Source: CAYHSR01 sp043821725
GTDB lineage: Bacteria; Patescibacteriota; Patescibacteriia; Magasanikbacterales; GWA2-37-8
Length of the DNA: 32,382 bases
Direction of reading: 5' to 3'
Assembly: GCA_043821725.1 (NCBI GenBank)
Contig: JBDRCM010000044.1
Span: 1 to 32,382, forward strand
A model generated the notes under the pieces. The model was not told where the DNA came from. It saw only the letters and a program-made list of their open reading frames with translations, and did not search any database. Below, one piece after another: positions 1-8,340 of the stretch. The first letter of the stretch is position 1; each line of letters starts with the position of its first letter. The position numbers were made by a program, and so were the translations under genes.

Positions 1-137
1 ACAGGGTAGTTAACTTGCTTGCTCGGTAATGAAAATAAATTTTCATTACCCTCGCTACGCTGCGTTAAAACAGGGTAGTTAACTTGCTTGCTCGGTAATG
101 AAAATAAATTTTCATTACCCTCGCTACGCTGCGTTAA
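1..137. repeat. Two tandem copies of a 69-bp repeat, each carrying a 26-bp palindrome
   Basis: Copy 1 spans 1-69 and copy 2 spans 70-137; they match base for base up to the last position. Each contains a perfect inverted repeat with 12-bp arms (ggtaatgaaaat / attttcattacc) around AA, at 25-50 and 94-119. The 2-nt centre makes this more palindrome than RNA hairpin. A diverged relative lies at the other end of the window (32352-32375) with matching flanks, so this is an interspersed element. No ORF is carried. Because the window starts exactly in the repeat, the tandem arrangement could be real or an assembly artefact. Confidence 0.9.
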
Positions 138-167
138 TAAACCGGATTTCATGGCCTTCTAATAAAT

Positions 168-1238
168 ATGAAAATTTCAGTATTTGACAAATATTTAGGG
201 TATAATGTTGGTGGTGCTCAAAAATCACTTCATGCTTTATTAAAAGAATCCAAACTTGAATATCATTTTTTCGGTTGCAATGTGGTAAAATCATTTTCAG
301 CATATAAGCATAAAATTGATGGTTTTAATGTCAAAAGAATTAATATAATTGAAATATCACGGTTTCCATATATTGAATATTTTTTAAACAGAAGAAGAGC
401 AATTAAATTTATAAGAACCATAAAATCAGATATATTGATTACGCAAGGCATGTGGGGAGCAATAGCAGCTCGTTTTTTTAAAGGCAAAGTTATTTATTTT
501 ATTCGCGATGAGTATCACTTTAATGAATTGCCTGTTTATCAAAAAGGAATAAAAAAAATATTAAAATATATATATTTGCTTGTTCAGCTTCCTTTTATAC
601 TGATCTTTTTTAGAGATAATAAGAATGGAATAAAAAAAGTTTATCGCGTCATTTCAAATTCTAAATACGTTAGCGCTGAGATAGAAAGACGCTTTAACAG
701 GCCATCTGACGTGATTTATCCAATTATTAGCGTGCGAGATTTATTGCGGGTAAAATTGCAGGAAGATGAAAGAAAATACATTACATGCATCGGTCAAGAA
801 CTTATAAAAGGCAGAGAAATTGTTGAAAAAATCGCCGCTGAAATGACTGATTTGCAGTTTATGATAGTTGGAAGGAATATTTTAAAGCCATTGAAAAAAA
901 ATAATATTCTATATTTTCCATGGAAAGATGATGTTCTTGACATATATAAAAAAACAAAACTGTTGCTTATCCCATCAATCTGCAATGAAGCTTTCGGTCG
1001 CACGGCAGTTGAGGCTATTTCATTGTCAATTCCAGTCATAGGATCTAACAAAGGAGGACTTGTGGAAGTTTTGGATGAAAAAAATCTGATTAAAGATGTT
1101 TATGATATTCAATCTTGGAAAGACAAGATCTCATTTTTTCTTAATAAGAAAAATAATATTCATAATTATAGAGACAAAGCATTATTATTTGACATGGAAA
1201 ATCAAATTCGCTTTTTTAATGAGATATTACGACAATAA
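168..1238 (+). CDS. Glycosyltransferase family 4 (GT-B fold)
   Basis: Predicted cytoplasmic sugar transferase of 356 aa, normal for GT4. The N-terminus carries a glycine-rich acceptor-side loop (GYNVGGAQKSL, about residues 11-21). The C-terminal half has the nucleotide-sugar-binding region with the E-x7-E pattern, Glu274 to Glu282 (EAFGRTAVE), followed by IPVIGSNKGGLVEVL. These are seen directly; donor and acceptor cannot be inferred. The ATG at 168 is the first start after the left repeat and has no Shine-Dalgarno. It opens a long same-strand cluster, and the methyltransferase start follows its stop by 3 nt, so co-transcription is likely. No clear promoter was seen upstream. Base composition is very AT-rich even compared with genes after 19 kb. 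Confidence 0.88.
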   Translation: MKISVFDKYLGYNVGGAQKSLHALLKESKLEYHFFGCNVVKSFSAYKHKIDGFNVKRINIIEISRFPYIEYFLNRRRAIKFIRTIKSDILITQGMWGAIAARFFKGKVIYFIRDEYHFNELPVYQKGIKKILKYIYLLVQLPFILIFFRDNKNGIKKVYRVISNSKYVSAEIERRFNRPSDVIYPIISVRDLLRVKLQEDERKYITCIGQELIKGREIVEKIAAEMTDLQFMIVGRNILKPLKKNNILYFPWKDDVLDIYKKTKLLLIPSICNEAFGRTAVEAISLSIPVIGSNKGGLVEVLDEKNLIKDVYDIQSWKDKISFFLNKKNNIHNYRDKALLFDMENQIRFFNEILRQ

Positions 1239-1241
1239 TTT

Positions 1242-2237
1242 ATGTATTATGCAAATAAAATTAATGTTATAAAGAAAATTTTCAACACTGATGATGTTAA
1301 ATTGAGCGATCAAGATATAACAGTAAATGGAAAAACATATTCCATAATCAATGATGTTATTATTTTGGATCAGCCGGAAAAGTATAGTAAATTTGTTAGG
1401 GGAAAAATTGGGTTCAAGAATCCTCTTGAGCGACAAGATAAAAATTTTGCCAAGGATATCCAATATACGTTTGGTAGCGAGTGGACCGAATACAGCGAGA
1501 TTTTATCTGAGCATAAAAAGGAATTTGAGCAATATTTTGATTTAGTCGGCACAGATTCATTAAACGACAAAACAGTATGCGATTTAGGGTGTGGAAACGG
1601 AAGATGGAGTTATTTTTTGCGTAATAGATGTAAAAATATAATACTGATTGATTTTTCAGACGCAATTTTTGTCGCACGTTCAAATTTGGCAGATGTTGAT
1701 AACGCGCTATTTTTTATGTGCGACATAAAGTCGCTTCCTTTTAAGGATAATTTTGCAGATTTTTTGTACTGTATAGGAGTTCTGCATCATTTACCAACGA
1801 ACTGTCTGCACGAAATTATAAAGTTGCGAAGGTTCGCGAGTGATTTTTTAATTTATCTTTATTATGCATTGGACAACAGACCTTTTTATTTTCGTTTTTT
1901 TCTTAAAATAATTACTGTTATCAGATTGGTTTTGAGTAAAATAAAAAATAAAGGATTTAGAAGATGTTTCAGTTTTTTTGGCGCTATATTTATTTATATC
2001 CCGTTAATTTATTTTGGCAAATTTATGAATTTATTCAAATTGGGCAAATTTGTACCTCTTTACGAGTCATACAATGATAAAAGCGTCAACAGAATAGAGC
2101 AAGATGTTTATGATAGATTTTTTACCAGAATAGAGCAAAGAGTAAGTCGTAAAGAAATAATGCAATTGAAGGAAAATTTTAAGGAATTAATTATTTCAGA
2201 GAATGAGCCGTATTGGCATTTTATCTGTAAAAAATAA
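1242..2237 (+). CDS. Class I SAM-dependent methyltransferase with Trm112-like N-terminal segment
   Basis: 331 aa. Motif I of the Rossmann-type SAM fold is DLGCGNG at residues 114-120, followed by an acidic strand end (LIDFSD) and the post-motif GVLHHLP. Residues about 25-45 (NGKTYSIINDVIIL) resemble the short Trm112-like beta element often found before sugar-cluster methyltransferases, here without zinc cysteines. Residues about 200-265 are strongly hydrophobic and may form an insert that associates with membrane. It probably O-methylates a sugar or glycolipid; the substrate is unknown. It sits 3 nt after the preceding GT4 and 1 nt before the next GT4 start. The C-terminal layout resembles the methyltransferase at 31395-32168. 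Confidence 0.85.
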   Translation: MYYANKINVIKKIFNTDDVKLSDQDITVNGKTYSIINDVIILDQPEKYSKFVRGKIGFKNPLERQDKNFAKDIQYTFGSEWTEYSEILSEHKKEFEQYFDLVGTDSLNDKTVCDLGCGNGRWSYFLRNRCKNIILIDFSDAIFVARSNLADVDNALFFMCDIKSLPFKDNFADFLYCIGVLHHLPTNCLHEIIKLRRFASDFLIYLYYALDNRPFYFRFFLKIITVIRLVLSKIKNKGFRRCFSFFGAIFIYIPLIYFGKFMNLFKLGKFVPLYESYNDKSVNRIEQDVYDRFFTRIEQRVSRKEIMQLKENFKELIISENEPYWHFICKK

Positions 2238-2238
2238 T

Positions 2239-3402
2239 ATGTCTAGAGTTTTATTGTGTGTCAATTCCGACGTCGGCAGGGGTAATACAATAGGTTTTCG
2301 TTTTGGCAAAATAGCAAATGAATTAAAGAAAAATCGGATTTATTATGACATAATTGCCAGAGCCAACTATGATAATGGATTAACAGTTATTGTGCCTTTT
2401 TACAAAAATTATTTGGCTCGTTCATTGAACGCTTTTAGAATTTTTTTATTCCCAAAATTTAATTATAGAAAAGTTGAGATAAAACTTTTTGATTACTATG
2501 TTTTGTTTAAACTAAGATATTTCAAAAAAAAATATTGTTTAGCCCATTTTGGCGAGCCGTTGCCTCGGTCAATTGAATATTTAAAAAAGCAAGGAACCAA
2601 AGTTGTTTTAGATATACCAATCGGACATGTGGCTTATGCCATTGAACAGAATAATAAAGGAATTAAGATAGCATCTGAAAAAATTACACGATTAAAGTGC
2701 TTGGATCAATCTATTGAAATGTCAGACGTAATTATAATACCATCGGAATTTGTCCGGCACACATTAAAAATAGCCAAATACAGCGATATAACGACTCGTA
2801 TGGTCAGATTTGGCGTTGATTTGCCGGATGAATTTCATATCCAAGATATAAGTAAAAGGGCTCTTAAGAAAAAAATAACATTTTTGTTTGTTGGTAATGT
2901 AAATTTTAGAAAGGGCGTTCTTTATTTATTGGAATCATGGAAAAAAGCAAATATGATTGATGCCGAACTAATCTTATGTGGTAGATTTTTTAAAGAGATA
3001 AAGAAAGAGCTTCATAAATATAATTTTGACAATGTAATTTTTACCGGGTTTGCCGATATAAAAAAATATATGCGAGACGCTCATATATTTGTCTTTCCAA
3101 CTCTTTTAGAGGGATCTGCTAAGGCGATTTTTGAAGCTATGAGCTATGGTCTTCCGGTAATTACAACATTTAATGCCGGCTCAATAGTAAAAGATAGTGA
3201 TTCAGGTTTTATCATTCCAATTGCAGATTCAGACGCAATGGTCGAAAAAATGAAGTTTTTTTATAATAATAGTCAAAAAATTGTTGAGATGGGAATAAAC
3301 GCCTATAATCAAGTTAAAGATTTTACTTGGAATAGGTATGCCTCATCAGTGTTTGATGTGTATAAGGAGTTTTGTGATCAATTAACGGAAGAAAAAATAT
3401 GA
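2239..3402 (+). CDS. Glycosyltransferase family 4
   Basis: 387 aa from the ATG at 2239. An in-frame upstream start at 2203 would overlap the methyltransferase by 35 nt and adds residues unlike a GT4 N-terminus, so it is not preferred. The E-x7-E donor motif is Glu291-Glu299 (EGSAKAIFE), followed by AMSYGLPVITT. The centre contains FLFVGNVNFRKGVLYLLES, the usual start of the C-terminal GT-B domain. The N-terminal domain is unusually basic and hydrophobic (about residues 40-110), suggesting peripheral membrane binding. The stop overlaps the next start by 4 nt (ATGA), implying translational coupling. Donor and acceptor are unknown. Confidence 0.88.
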   Translation: MSRVLLCVNSDVGRGNTIGFRFGKIANELKKNRIYYDIIARANYDNGLTVIVPFYKNYLARSLNAFRIFLFPKFNYRKVEIKLFDYYVLFKLRYFKKKYCLAHFGEPLPRSIEYLKKQGTKVVLDIPIGHVAYAIEQNNKGIKIASEKITRLKCLDQSIEMSDVIIIPSEFVRHTLKIAKYSDITTRMVRFGVDLPDEFHIQDISKRALKKKITFLFVGNVNFRKGVLYLLESWKKANMIDAELILCGRFFKEIKKELHKYNFDNVIFTGFADIKKYMRDAHIFVFPTLLEGSAKAIFEAMSYGLPVITTFNAGSIVKDSDSGFIIPIADSDAMVEKMKFFYNNSQKIVEMGINAYNQVKDFTWNRYASSVFDVYKEFCDQLTEEKI

Positions 3403-4505
3403 AGGTTGCCTATTTAACAAATGTCATAATGCCGGCAGGCGACGCTCAATCCATTCAGGTCGCGGCAATGGCAACTACCTTTGCACAAAATTTGAATGAA
3501 GATTTTATTTTAATTTCTCCAAAAACAAGCTTAAATGGTCGATTGAACAGAAAATTTAAATGGATTCGAATTAATATTTCATATAGATTACCGCGTTTCA
3601 TTAGATACTTATTATTTATCATCAAATCATTGATTCCTGTATATAAATTTCATCCGATAATCATATATAGTCGCGATATTGGCGTGGTGTTTATTTATAA
3701 ATTATTGGGTTTTAATGCGGTTTATGAAATACACAAGCCCTTTCAAACCAAAATAGGCAATTTCATTTTTACATTGATTGGCAAAAAAATAAAAATAGTA
3801 GTCATCTCTGAATCATTAAAGAAATACGTTTGCAATTCATACAATATTGATGAAAAAAATATTTTAACCGCGCATGACGGTGTTTTTTTGGAAGATTATA
3901 AGCATGCTTGCGAAAGTCACAGGGGCGAACTGAGAAAACAGTATTTGGATATTGATAATGAAAAGTTCTTAGCAATGTATTGTGGTAGCGCTCAAAAGGG
4001 TAGAGGTTTAGAAATTATCTTGCAGGTGGCTGGTTTATTAAAAGATATTATTTTTGTTGTGGTTGGGTGTGATAGAAGCAAAGCCGAAGAATATAAAATA
4101 AGCATAAATAATAATATACAGTTTGTAGATAGAGTTTCAAATGAAGCAGTGCCGTATTACTTGGTTTGTGCTGATTGTTTGATACTTCCAATGACAAAAG
4201 AAACTCTCCACTATAAATACCCATCTCCGCTTAAAATGTTTGAATACATGGCAAGCAGAGTGCCCATAATAAGCTCAAATGTCGGATCAATAACTGAGAT
4301 TTTAAACGATGAAAACAGTTATTTATTTGATCCTGAAAAAACAGAGGAAGTGATTGACAGAATACAATCAATAAGAGATAATACTACACGATCTTTAATT
4401 AAGTCAAATAAGGCATTTGAAGATGTAAAGGAGCATACTTGGCAAAACAGAGTGAAAAAAATAACAAATTTTTTTAATGAAAATATAACGTATGAACGTA
4501 ATTAA
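3399..4505 (+). CDS. Glycosyltransferase family 4
   Basis: 368 aa, beginning MKVAYLTNVIMPAGDAQS. The C-terminal GT-B domain is recognisable from MYCGSAQKGRGLEIIL and from SPLKMFEYMASRVPIISS, where the second conserved Glu is in FEYM; the first Glu of the classical E-x7-E is not obvious, as in several GT4 subgroups that use SPLK. It overlaps the previous gene by 4 nt. Its last 14 nt overlap the start of a truncated oxidoreductase reading frame (4492-4599), the spacing expected of a former operon neighbour. The sugar transferred cannot be told from sequence. Confidence 0.87.
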   Translation: MKVAYLTNVIMPAGDAQSIQVAAMATTFAQNLNEDFILISPKTSLNGRLNRKFKWIRINISYRLPRFIRYLLFIIKSLIPVYKFHPIIIYSRDIGVVFIYKLLGFNAVYEIHKPFQTKIGNFIFTLIGKKIKIVVISESLKKYVCNSYNIDEKNILTAHDGVFLEDYKHACESHRGELRKQYLDIDNEKFLAMYCGSAQKGRGLEIILQVAGLLKDIIFVVVGCDRSKAEEYKISINNNIQFVDRVSNEAVPYYLVCADCLILPMTKETLHYKYPSPLKMFEYMASRVPIISSNVGSITEILNDENSYLFDPEKTEEVIDRIQSIRDNTTRSLIKSNKAFEDVKEHTWQNRVKKITNFFNENITYERN

Positions 4506-4599
4506 TTGCGCGGTAATTGGACTTGGATACTGGGGTCCAAACTTGCTGAGGAATTTAAATAGATTTATTTCTCAGAGCTTTACTGTGTTGTGTCAATAA
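4492..4599 (+). pseudogene. N-terminal stump of a Gfo/Idh/MocA-family oxidoreductase
   Basis: A 35-codon frame from ATG 4492 to TAA 4597-4599 reads AVIGLGYWGPNLLRNLN. This is the nucleotide-binding G-x-G-x-x-G segment that opens Gfo/Idh/MocA NAD(P)-dependent sugar oxidoreductases, the group that includes WbpB/WlbA-type UDP-sugar dehydrogenases. It continues FTVLC and stops where intact members go on with an acidic residue after the second beta strand. The remaining roughly 300 residues are absent and the next GT2 starts 6 nt later. The best reading is a deletion remnant of an operon gene. Identification is confident on the motif; whether the peptide is still translated is unknown. Confidence 0.82.
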
Positions 4600-4605
4600 A
4601 TAAAT

Positions 4606-5418
4606 ATGGCAGATAAAATTTCATGTTCAGTTCAGATACTTACCTGCAACTCTGAAGAAAATCTGGAAAAAAATTTAATAAGCACTAAAGATTTTGAAGA
4701 AGTCATAATTTTGGATGGAAATAGTACAGACAAAACTCTTGAGATAGCGAAAAAGTATAATTGTAAAATTTATCCTCAAATTGAAGGTGTTAACGGCAAA
4801 ATACAAATTAATGATTTTTCATATATTAGAAATCGTGGAATTAAATTCTCCACCAAAGATTGGATAGTGGTGGTTGATTCTGATGAATACTTAACGGACT
4901 CTTTAATAGTTGAGATACGTGACATAGTCAGTCATGATATATCTGAATATTTAATTTATAAGTTTCCTAGAAAATACGAAGCAGACGGGAAAATAATTGA
5001 TTATTCAATTGGTTATCCCAATTATGGAATAAGATTATGGAATAAGAAAACCGGTTTGATTTTTAGAAGAAAATTGCATGAGAAGCCAAGTTTTTCAGAT
5101 AATTACAAAGTTGGCATTACAAAAAATCTCGTAATTAATATTTGGCCTTCATTGCAGAAAATTGAAAAAAAGTATAAGCGTTATCTTGATATTGAAACAA
5201 AGGCGATATTTGAAAATGGATTGACTCTTAGAGTTTACTTAAAGATGTTTTTTTACAGATTGAGAGAAACACTACACTCGTTAATGCGCTTAATAAGATG
5301 GTTTTTTTATAGAGGGAATAAATTGCCACTTAGAAATGAGCTCTTTAGAATATGGTATAGATTTATTATAATATTTACCACATTCCCTTATTTATTTAAA
5401 GATAAACAAAAAAAATGA
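4606..5418 (+). CDS. Glycosyltransferase family 2, WaaE/KdtX-like
   Basis: 270 aa with a GT-A fold. The N-terminus (CSVQILTCNSEENLEKNL) and VIILDGNSTDKTLEIA are typical nucleotide-binding strands. The metal-binding DxD-type motif is Asp91-Ser-Asp93-Glu94 (VVDSDEYLT). The layout resembles lipopolysaccharide-core transferases of the WaaE/KdtX group, including the LHEKPSF region near residue 160. The C-terminus (about residues 205-265) is rich in hydrophobic and basic residues and probably binds the membrane. It begins 6 nt after the truncated oxidoreductase and overlaps the following radical SAM gene by 4 nt. Exact donor and acceptor are not predictable. Confidence 0.86.
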   Translation: MADKISCSVQILTCNSEENLEKNLISTKDFEEVIILDGNSTDKTLEIAKKYNCKIYPQIEGVNGKIQINDFSYIRNRGIKFSTKDWIVVVDSDEYLTDSLIVEIRDIVSHDISEYLIYKFPRKYEADGKIIDYSIGYPNYGIRLWNKKTGLIFRRKLHEKPSFSDNYKVGITKNLVINIWPSLQKIEKKYKRYLDIETKAIFENGLTLRVYLKMFFYRLRETLHSLMRLIRWFFYRGNKLPLRNELFRIWYRFIIIFTTFPYLFKDKQKK

Positions 5419-6407
5419 TTATACAATATATAAAAGAAAGATTAAAGCGATCGCTTTTTTTTATAAATTTATTATATAAATGTCCTATTCGGGTTTTTAA
5501 TTTAAGAAAAATAAGGAGTCTAACCATGGAGGTTTCAAGTATGTGTAATCTAAGGTGCCCTTTTTGTCCGGTAGGTAATGGCAAAATCAGCCATTCTTTA
5601 ATGACGCTTGAAGATCATAAAAAAATTATTGATTTGTTGCCAAAATATGTTAAGTTAATTAGATATTCATATAGAGGAGATGCCACATTAAATCCAAATT
5701 GCGTTAAAATGATAAAATATGCTCATGATTCGGGATTTAAGACGGACATGTCTACAAATGGTATGTTAGTTGGAAATTATATTGATCAATTGGTTAGCAG
5801 TGGGTTGGATAGGATTATTTTTGCGGTTGATGGCGCCACTCAAAAAGTTCAACAAACATATAGAATTGGGAGTGATATAAACACCATTAAAGATAATATA
5901 AAAAGGTTGATTGAAGCAAGAAAATCAAGTCAGAATCGTTTTCCCAAAGAAATAATAATGCAAACTGTCGTCTCAAGCAATAACGAAGAACAAATTGATG
6001 AAATTGTTAAAATGGCAGATGAATTGGGGGTTGATAAAATTAAATTCAAAACATTGGCAGTTAATTTAGGCGGCGATTTCTTGCAGGGCAGAGAAGAACA
6101 GGAATCTTATCTGCCTAAAAATAAGGAATATTGGAGAGAAGGCAGTGATATTTTGCTATGCCCTGCTTTAGGAGAGACCGTGATATTGTCAAGCGGGGAT
6201 GTTTCTATTTGTTGCAGTGATTTTGAAGGCAAATATATTATGGGCAACATCATAGAGGAAAATAGTTTTGAGAAGATAATACGCAGTATCAAATATAATC
6301 TTACTAGAAAGCAAATATTAAAAAAGAATCTGCCAATTTGCAAGGATTGCCCTATGACTGGAATATACTGGATTTCAAGTGTAAGTAAAAAATTCAATAG
6401 AAATTAA
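5415..6407 (+). CDS. Radical SAM protein with SPASM-like C-terminal region
   Basis: 330 aa. The radical SAM cluster motif CxxxCxxC is Cys44, Cys48 and Cys51 (CNLRCPFC), after a 40-residue basic, hydrophobic leader. A GDATLNP segment follows, where family members carry the GE/GD motif near the SAM site. The C-terminal third has further cysteines (CPALGE, ICCSDFEG, ICKDCP) spaced like a SPASM or twitch domain that binds an auxiliary iron-sulfur cluster. Such proteins occur in polysaccharide loci but the reaction is seldom known; sugar dehydrogenation, epimerisation or a tailoring reaction are all possible. It overlaps the preceding GT2 by 4 nt (ATGA) and the amidotransferase starts 12 nt downstream. 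Confidence 0.85.
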   Translation: MIIQYIKERLKRSLFFINLLYKCPIRVFNLRKIRSLTMEVSSMCNLRCPFCPVGNGKISHSLMTLEDHKKIIDLLPKYVKLIRYSYRGDATLNPNCVKMIKYAHDSGFKTDMSTNGMLVGNYIDQLVSSGLDRIIFAVDGATQKVQQTYRIGSDINTIKDNIKRLIEARKSSQNRFPKEIIMQTVVSSNNEEQIDEIVKMADELGVDKIKFKTLAVNLGGDFLQGREEQESYLPKNKEYWREGSDILLCPALGETVILSSGDVSICCSDFEGKYIMGNIIEENSFEKIIRSIKYNLTRKQILKKNLPICKDCPMTGIYWISSVSKKFNRN

Positions 6408-6419
6408 CGTAAACATACT

Positions 6420-8336
6420 ATGTGTGGAATTGTAGGTGGTTTTTCAAACGTTGTTGGCGACTCTCTTGTTGAAAGAATGGTAACTTCTTTAAAGCATCGC
6501 GGGCCTGATAAACAGAATTTTATTTTTATACGATCTAATTATGATAAAAAGATATTTTTTGGCCACACAAGGTTATCCATTATTGATTTGTCCTCAGCAG
6601 GTGATCAACCTATGTTTGCTGAACACGAAAATAAGAAAGCACATATTGTGTTTAACGGCGAAATATATAATTATGAAAGCATACGCGAGGAATTGATTCA
6701 AAAAGGTCACTCATTCAACAACAAGACGGATACGGAAGTTGTATTAAATTCATACTTGGAGTGGGGAGTGAATTGTGTTGACAAGTTCGTTGGAATGTTT
6801 GCTTTTGCGATTTGGGATTACAATAAAAATAAATTATTATTATTTAGAGACAGATTTGGAGTAAAGCCTTTGTATTATTTTTCCGATTCATCTTCGTTTA
6901 TTTTTGCTTCAGAATTAAAGGCCATTTATTTATTACCGAATTACAGAAAAGAATTAAATTACGAGGCCTTGGGTTATTATTTCCAGTATGGATATATTCC
7001 GGCGCCGCATACAATTTTTAACAATACTTACAAGTTAAAGCCGGGCAGTCGTTTGGAAGTTGATTTGGACGGCAATCATCTTGAAACTCTATACTGGAGC
7101 GTGGAGAGTGAGTTGCTTGTTGAAAAAAAAGATTATGACAATGAAGAGTCGCTCGTAAATGAAATGGAAGCGATATTATCAAAATGTTTTAAGCGCAGAA
7201 TGGTTGCGGATGTTAAAGTGGGAGTCTTATTAAGCGGAGGCGTTGACTCTTCTCTTGTAGCAGCTTTGATTCAGAAGGGATCAAACAAAAAAATTAAGAC
7301 GTTTTCCATTGGTTTCCGTGAAAAAGAGTACAATGAAGCGCATTATGCCAAAAGAGTCGCTAACTTATTAGGGACCGAACATAGTGAATATTATGTATCG
7401 GCAAATGACGTTAAAGGCATCATCAATGATTATGTCGAAATTTTTGATGAACCATTTGGCGACAGCTCCGCTTTAGTAACCTATTTGTTGGCAAAAAATG
7501 TGAGAAAAGATGTTAAAGTGGCGCTATCCGGAGATGGAGGAGATGAAATGTTTTTAGGGTATAGTAAATATAGCGCTATTGATAAAATTCATAATAAAGC
7601 CGGATTTTTGCGTTTATCATTTTCTAAAATTCTGCAAGTGCTAAATCCTTCTATAGTAAGTTCAGTGCATGGCAGTATTAGCAAATATTTTCCAATACCC
7701 CAATATTCAAATTTAAGAGAGAAAATTTATAAACTTACAAATGCGTTAAACGCCAATAATATAGATGAATTAATATCAACAGTATCTTCGCATTGCACGT
7801 TAAATGAAGCAAAAAAAATACTCGGCAAAGAAAATATTGTTAGCTTAACAAATGGAAATTTTCATTATAAACAAAAAATGCAATTGTGGGATTTTTTGTA
7901 TTACCTTCCGGATGATATTTTAGTGAAAAGCGATAGAACAAGCATGGCCGTGGGTTTGGAGGCCAGGGAACCGTTTTTGGATGTTGCAATATGGAAATTT
8001 GTCAATTCAGTGCCTGATAAAATAAGATATAAGGATATTGGTTCGAAATATTTATTGAAAAAAGTTTTAGCCAAATATTTGCCAACCGATTTAGTTTATA
8101 GGCCAAAATGCGGATTTCGTCCGCCAATGTATGAGTGGATGAAAAATGAATGGTCACCATTATTGAGAGAAAATTTAGACGATGATTTTCTTAAAAAACA
8201 AGAAATTTTTAATGTTTCGTATATTGATGATATAAAAAAAAGATGGAACAAAGGTTCATATGTAAATCCTGATAAATTATGGCTTTTGCTGTCGTTCCAG
8301 CTTTGGTATAAGAGGTGGTTTGTGCAAAATCAATAA
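6420..8336 (+). CDS. asnB: Asparagine synthase (glutamine-hydrolysing)-type amidotransferase, copy 1
   Basis: 638 aa, full length for AsnB. The class II glutaminase domain begins with the catalytic Cys2 (MCGIVGGF), followed by HRGPD and FNGEIYNY, all needed to bind and hydrolyse glutamine. The ATP-pyrophosphatase loop is Ser272-Ser277 (SGGVDS), followed by ALSGDGGDEMFLGY. The fold would release ammonia from glutamine and transfer it to an adenylated carboxylate. In surface-glycan loci AsnB paralogues such as WbpS are proposed to amidate uronic acid carboxyls. Two copies here plus two UDP-sugar dehydrogenases downstream favour that role, which remains inference; true asparagine synthesis is possible. 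The ATG gives exactly the Met-Cys needed for N-terminal processing. Confidence 0.88.
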   Translation: MCGIVGGFSNVVGDSLVERMVTSLKHRGPDKQNFIFIRSNYDKKIFFGHTRLSIIDLSSAGDQPMFAEHENKKAHIVFNGEIYNYESIREELIQKGHSFNNKTDTEVVLNSYLEWGVNCVDKFVGMFAFAIWDYNKNKLLLFRDRFGVKPLYYFSDSSSFIFASELKAIYLLPNYRKELNYEALGYYFQYGYIPAPHTIFNNTYKLKPGSRLEVDLDGNHLETLYWSVESELLVEKKDYDNEESLVNEMEAILSKCFKRRMVADVKVGVLLSGGVDSSLVAALIQKGSNKKIKTFSIGFREKEYNEAHYAKRVANLLGTEHSEYYVSANDVKGIINDYVEIFDEPFGDSSALVTYLLAKNVRKDVKVALSGDGGDEMFLGYSKYSAIDKIHNKAGFLRLSFSKILQVLNPSIVSSVHGSISKYFPIPQYSNLREKIYKLTNALNANNIDELISTVSSHCTLNEAKKILGKENIVSLTNGNFHYKQKMQLWDFLYYLPDDILVKSDRTSMAVGLEAREPFLDVAIWKFVNSVPDKIRYKDIGSKYLLKKVLAKYLPTDLVYRPKCGFRPPMYEWMKNEWSPLLRENLDDDFLKKQEIFNVSYIDDIKKRWNKGSYVNPDKLWLLLSFQLWYKRWFVQNQ

Positions 8337-8340
8337 CTCT

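Noticed and set aside
1..137. Possible CRISPR array from the repeated units
   Set aside because: There are only two units, directly abutting with no spacers, and no cas genes.
136..162. Short open stretch ending DFMAF and a stop before the first gene, as the tail of a truncated upstream gene
   Set aside because: It runs into the repeat and has too few residues to assign.
8320..8340. Upstream GTG/TTG starts (also at 2203, 9476, 14651, 22091, 23545, 23938)
   Set aside because: Most overlap the preceding gene or, at 23545, the promoter; all add residues unlike the family N-terminus, and an ATG in the expected place exists in each case.
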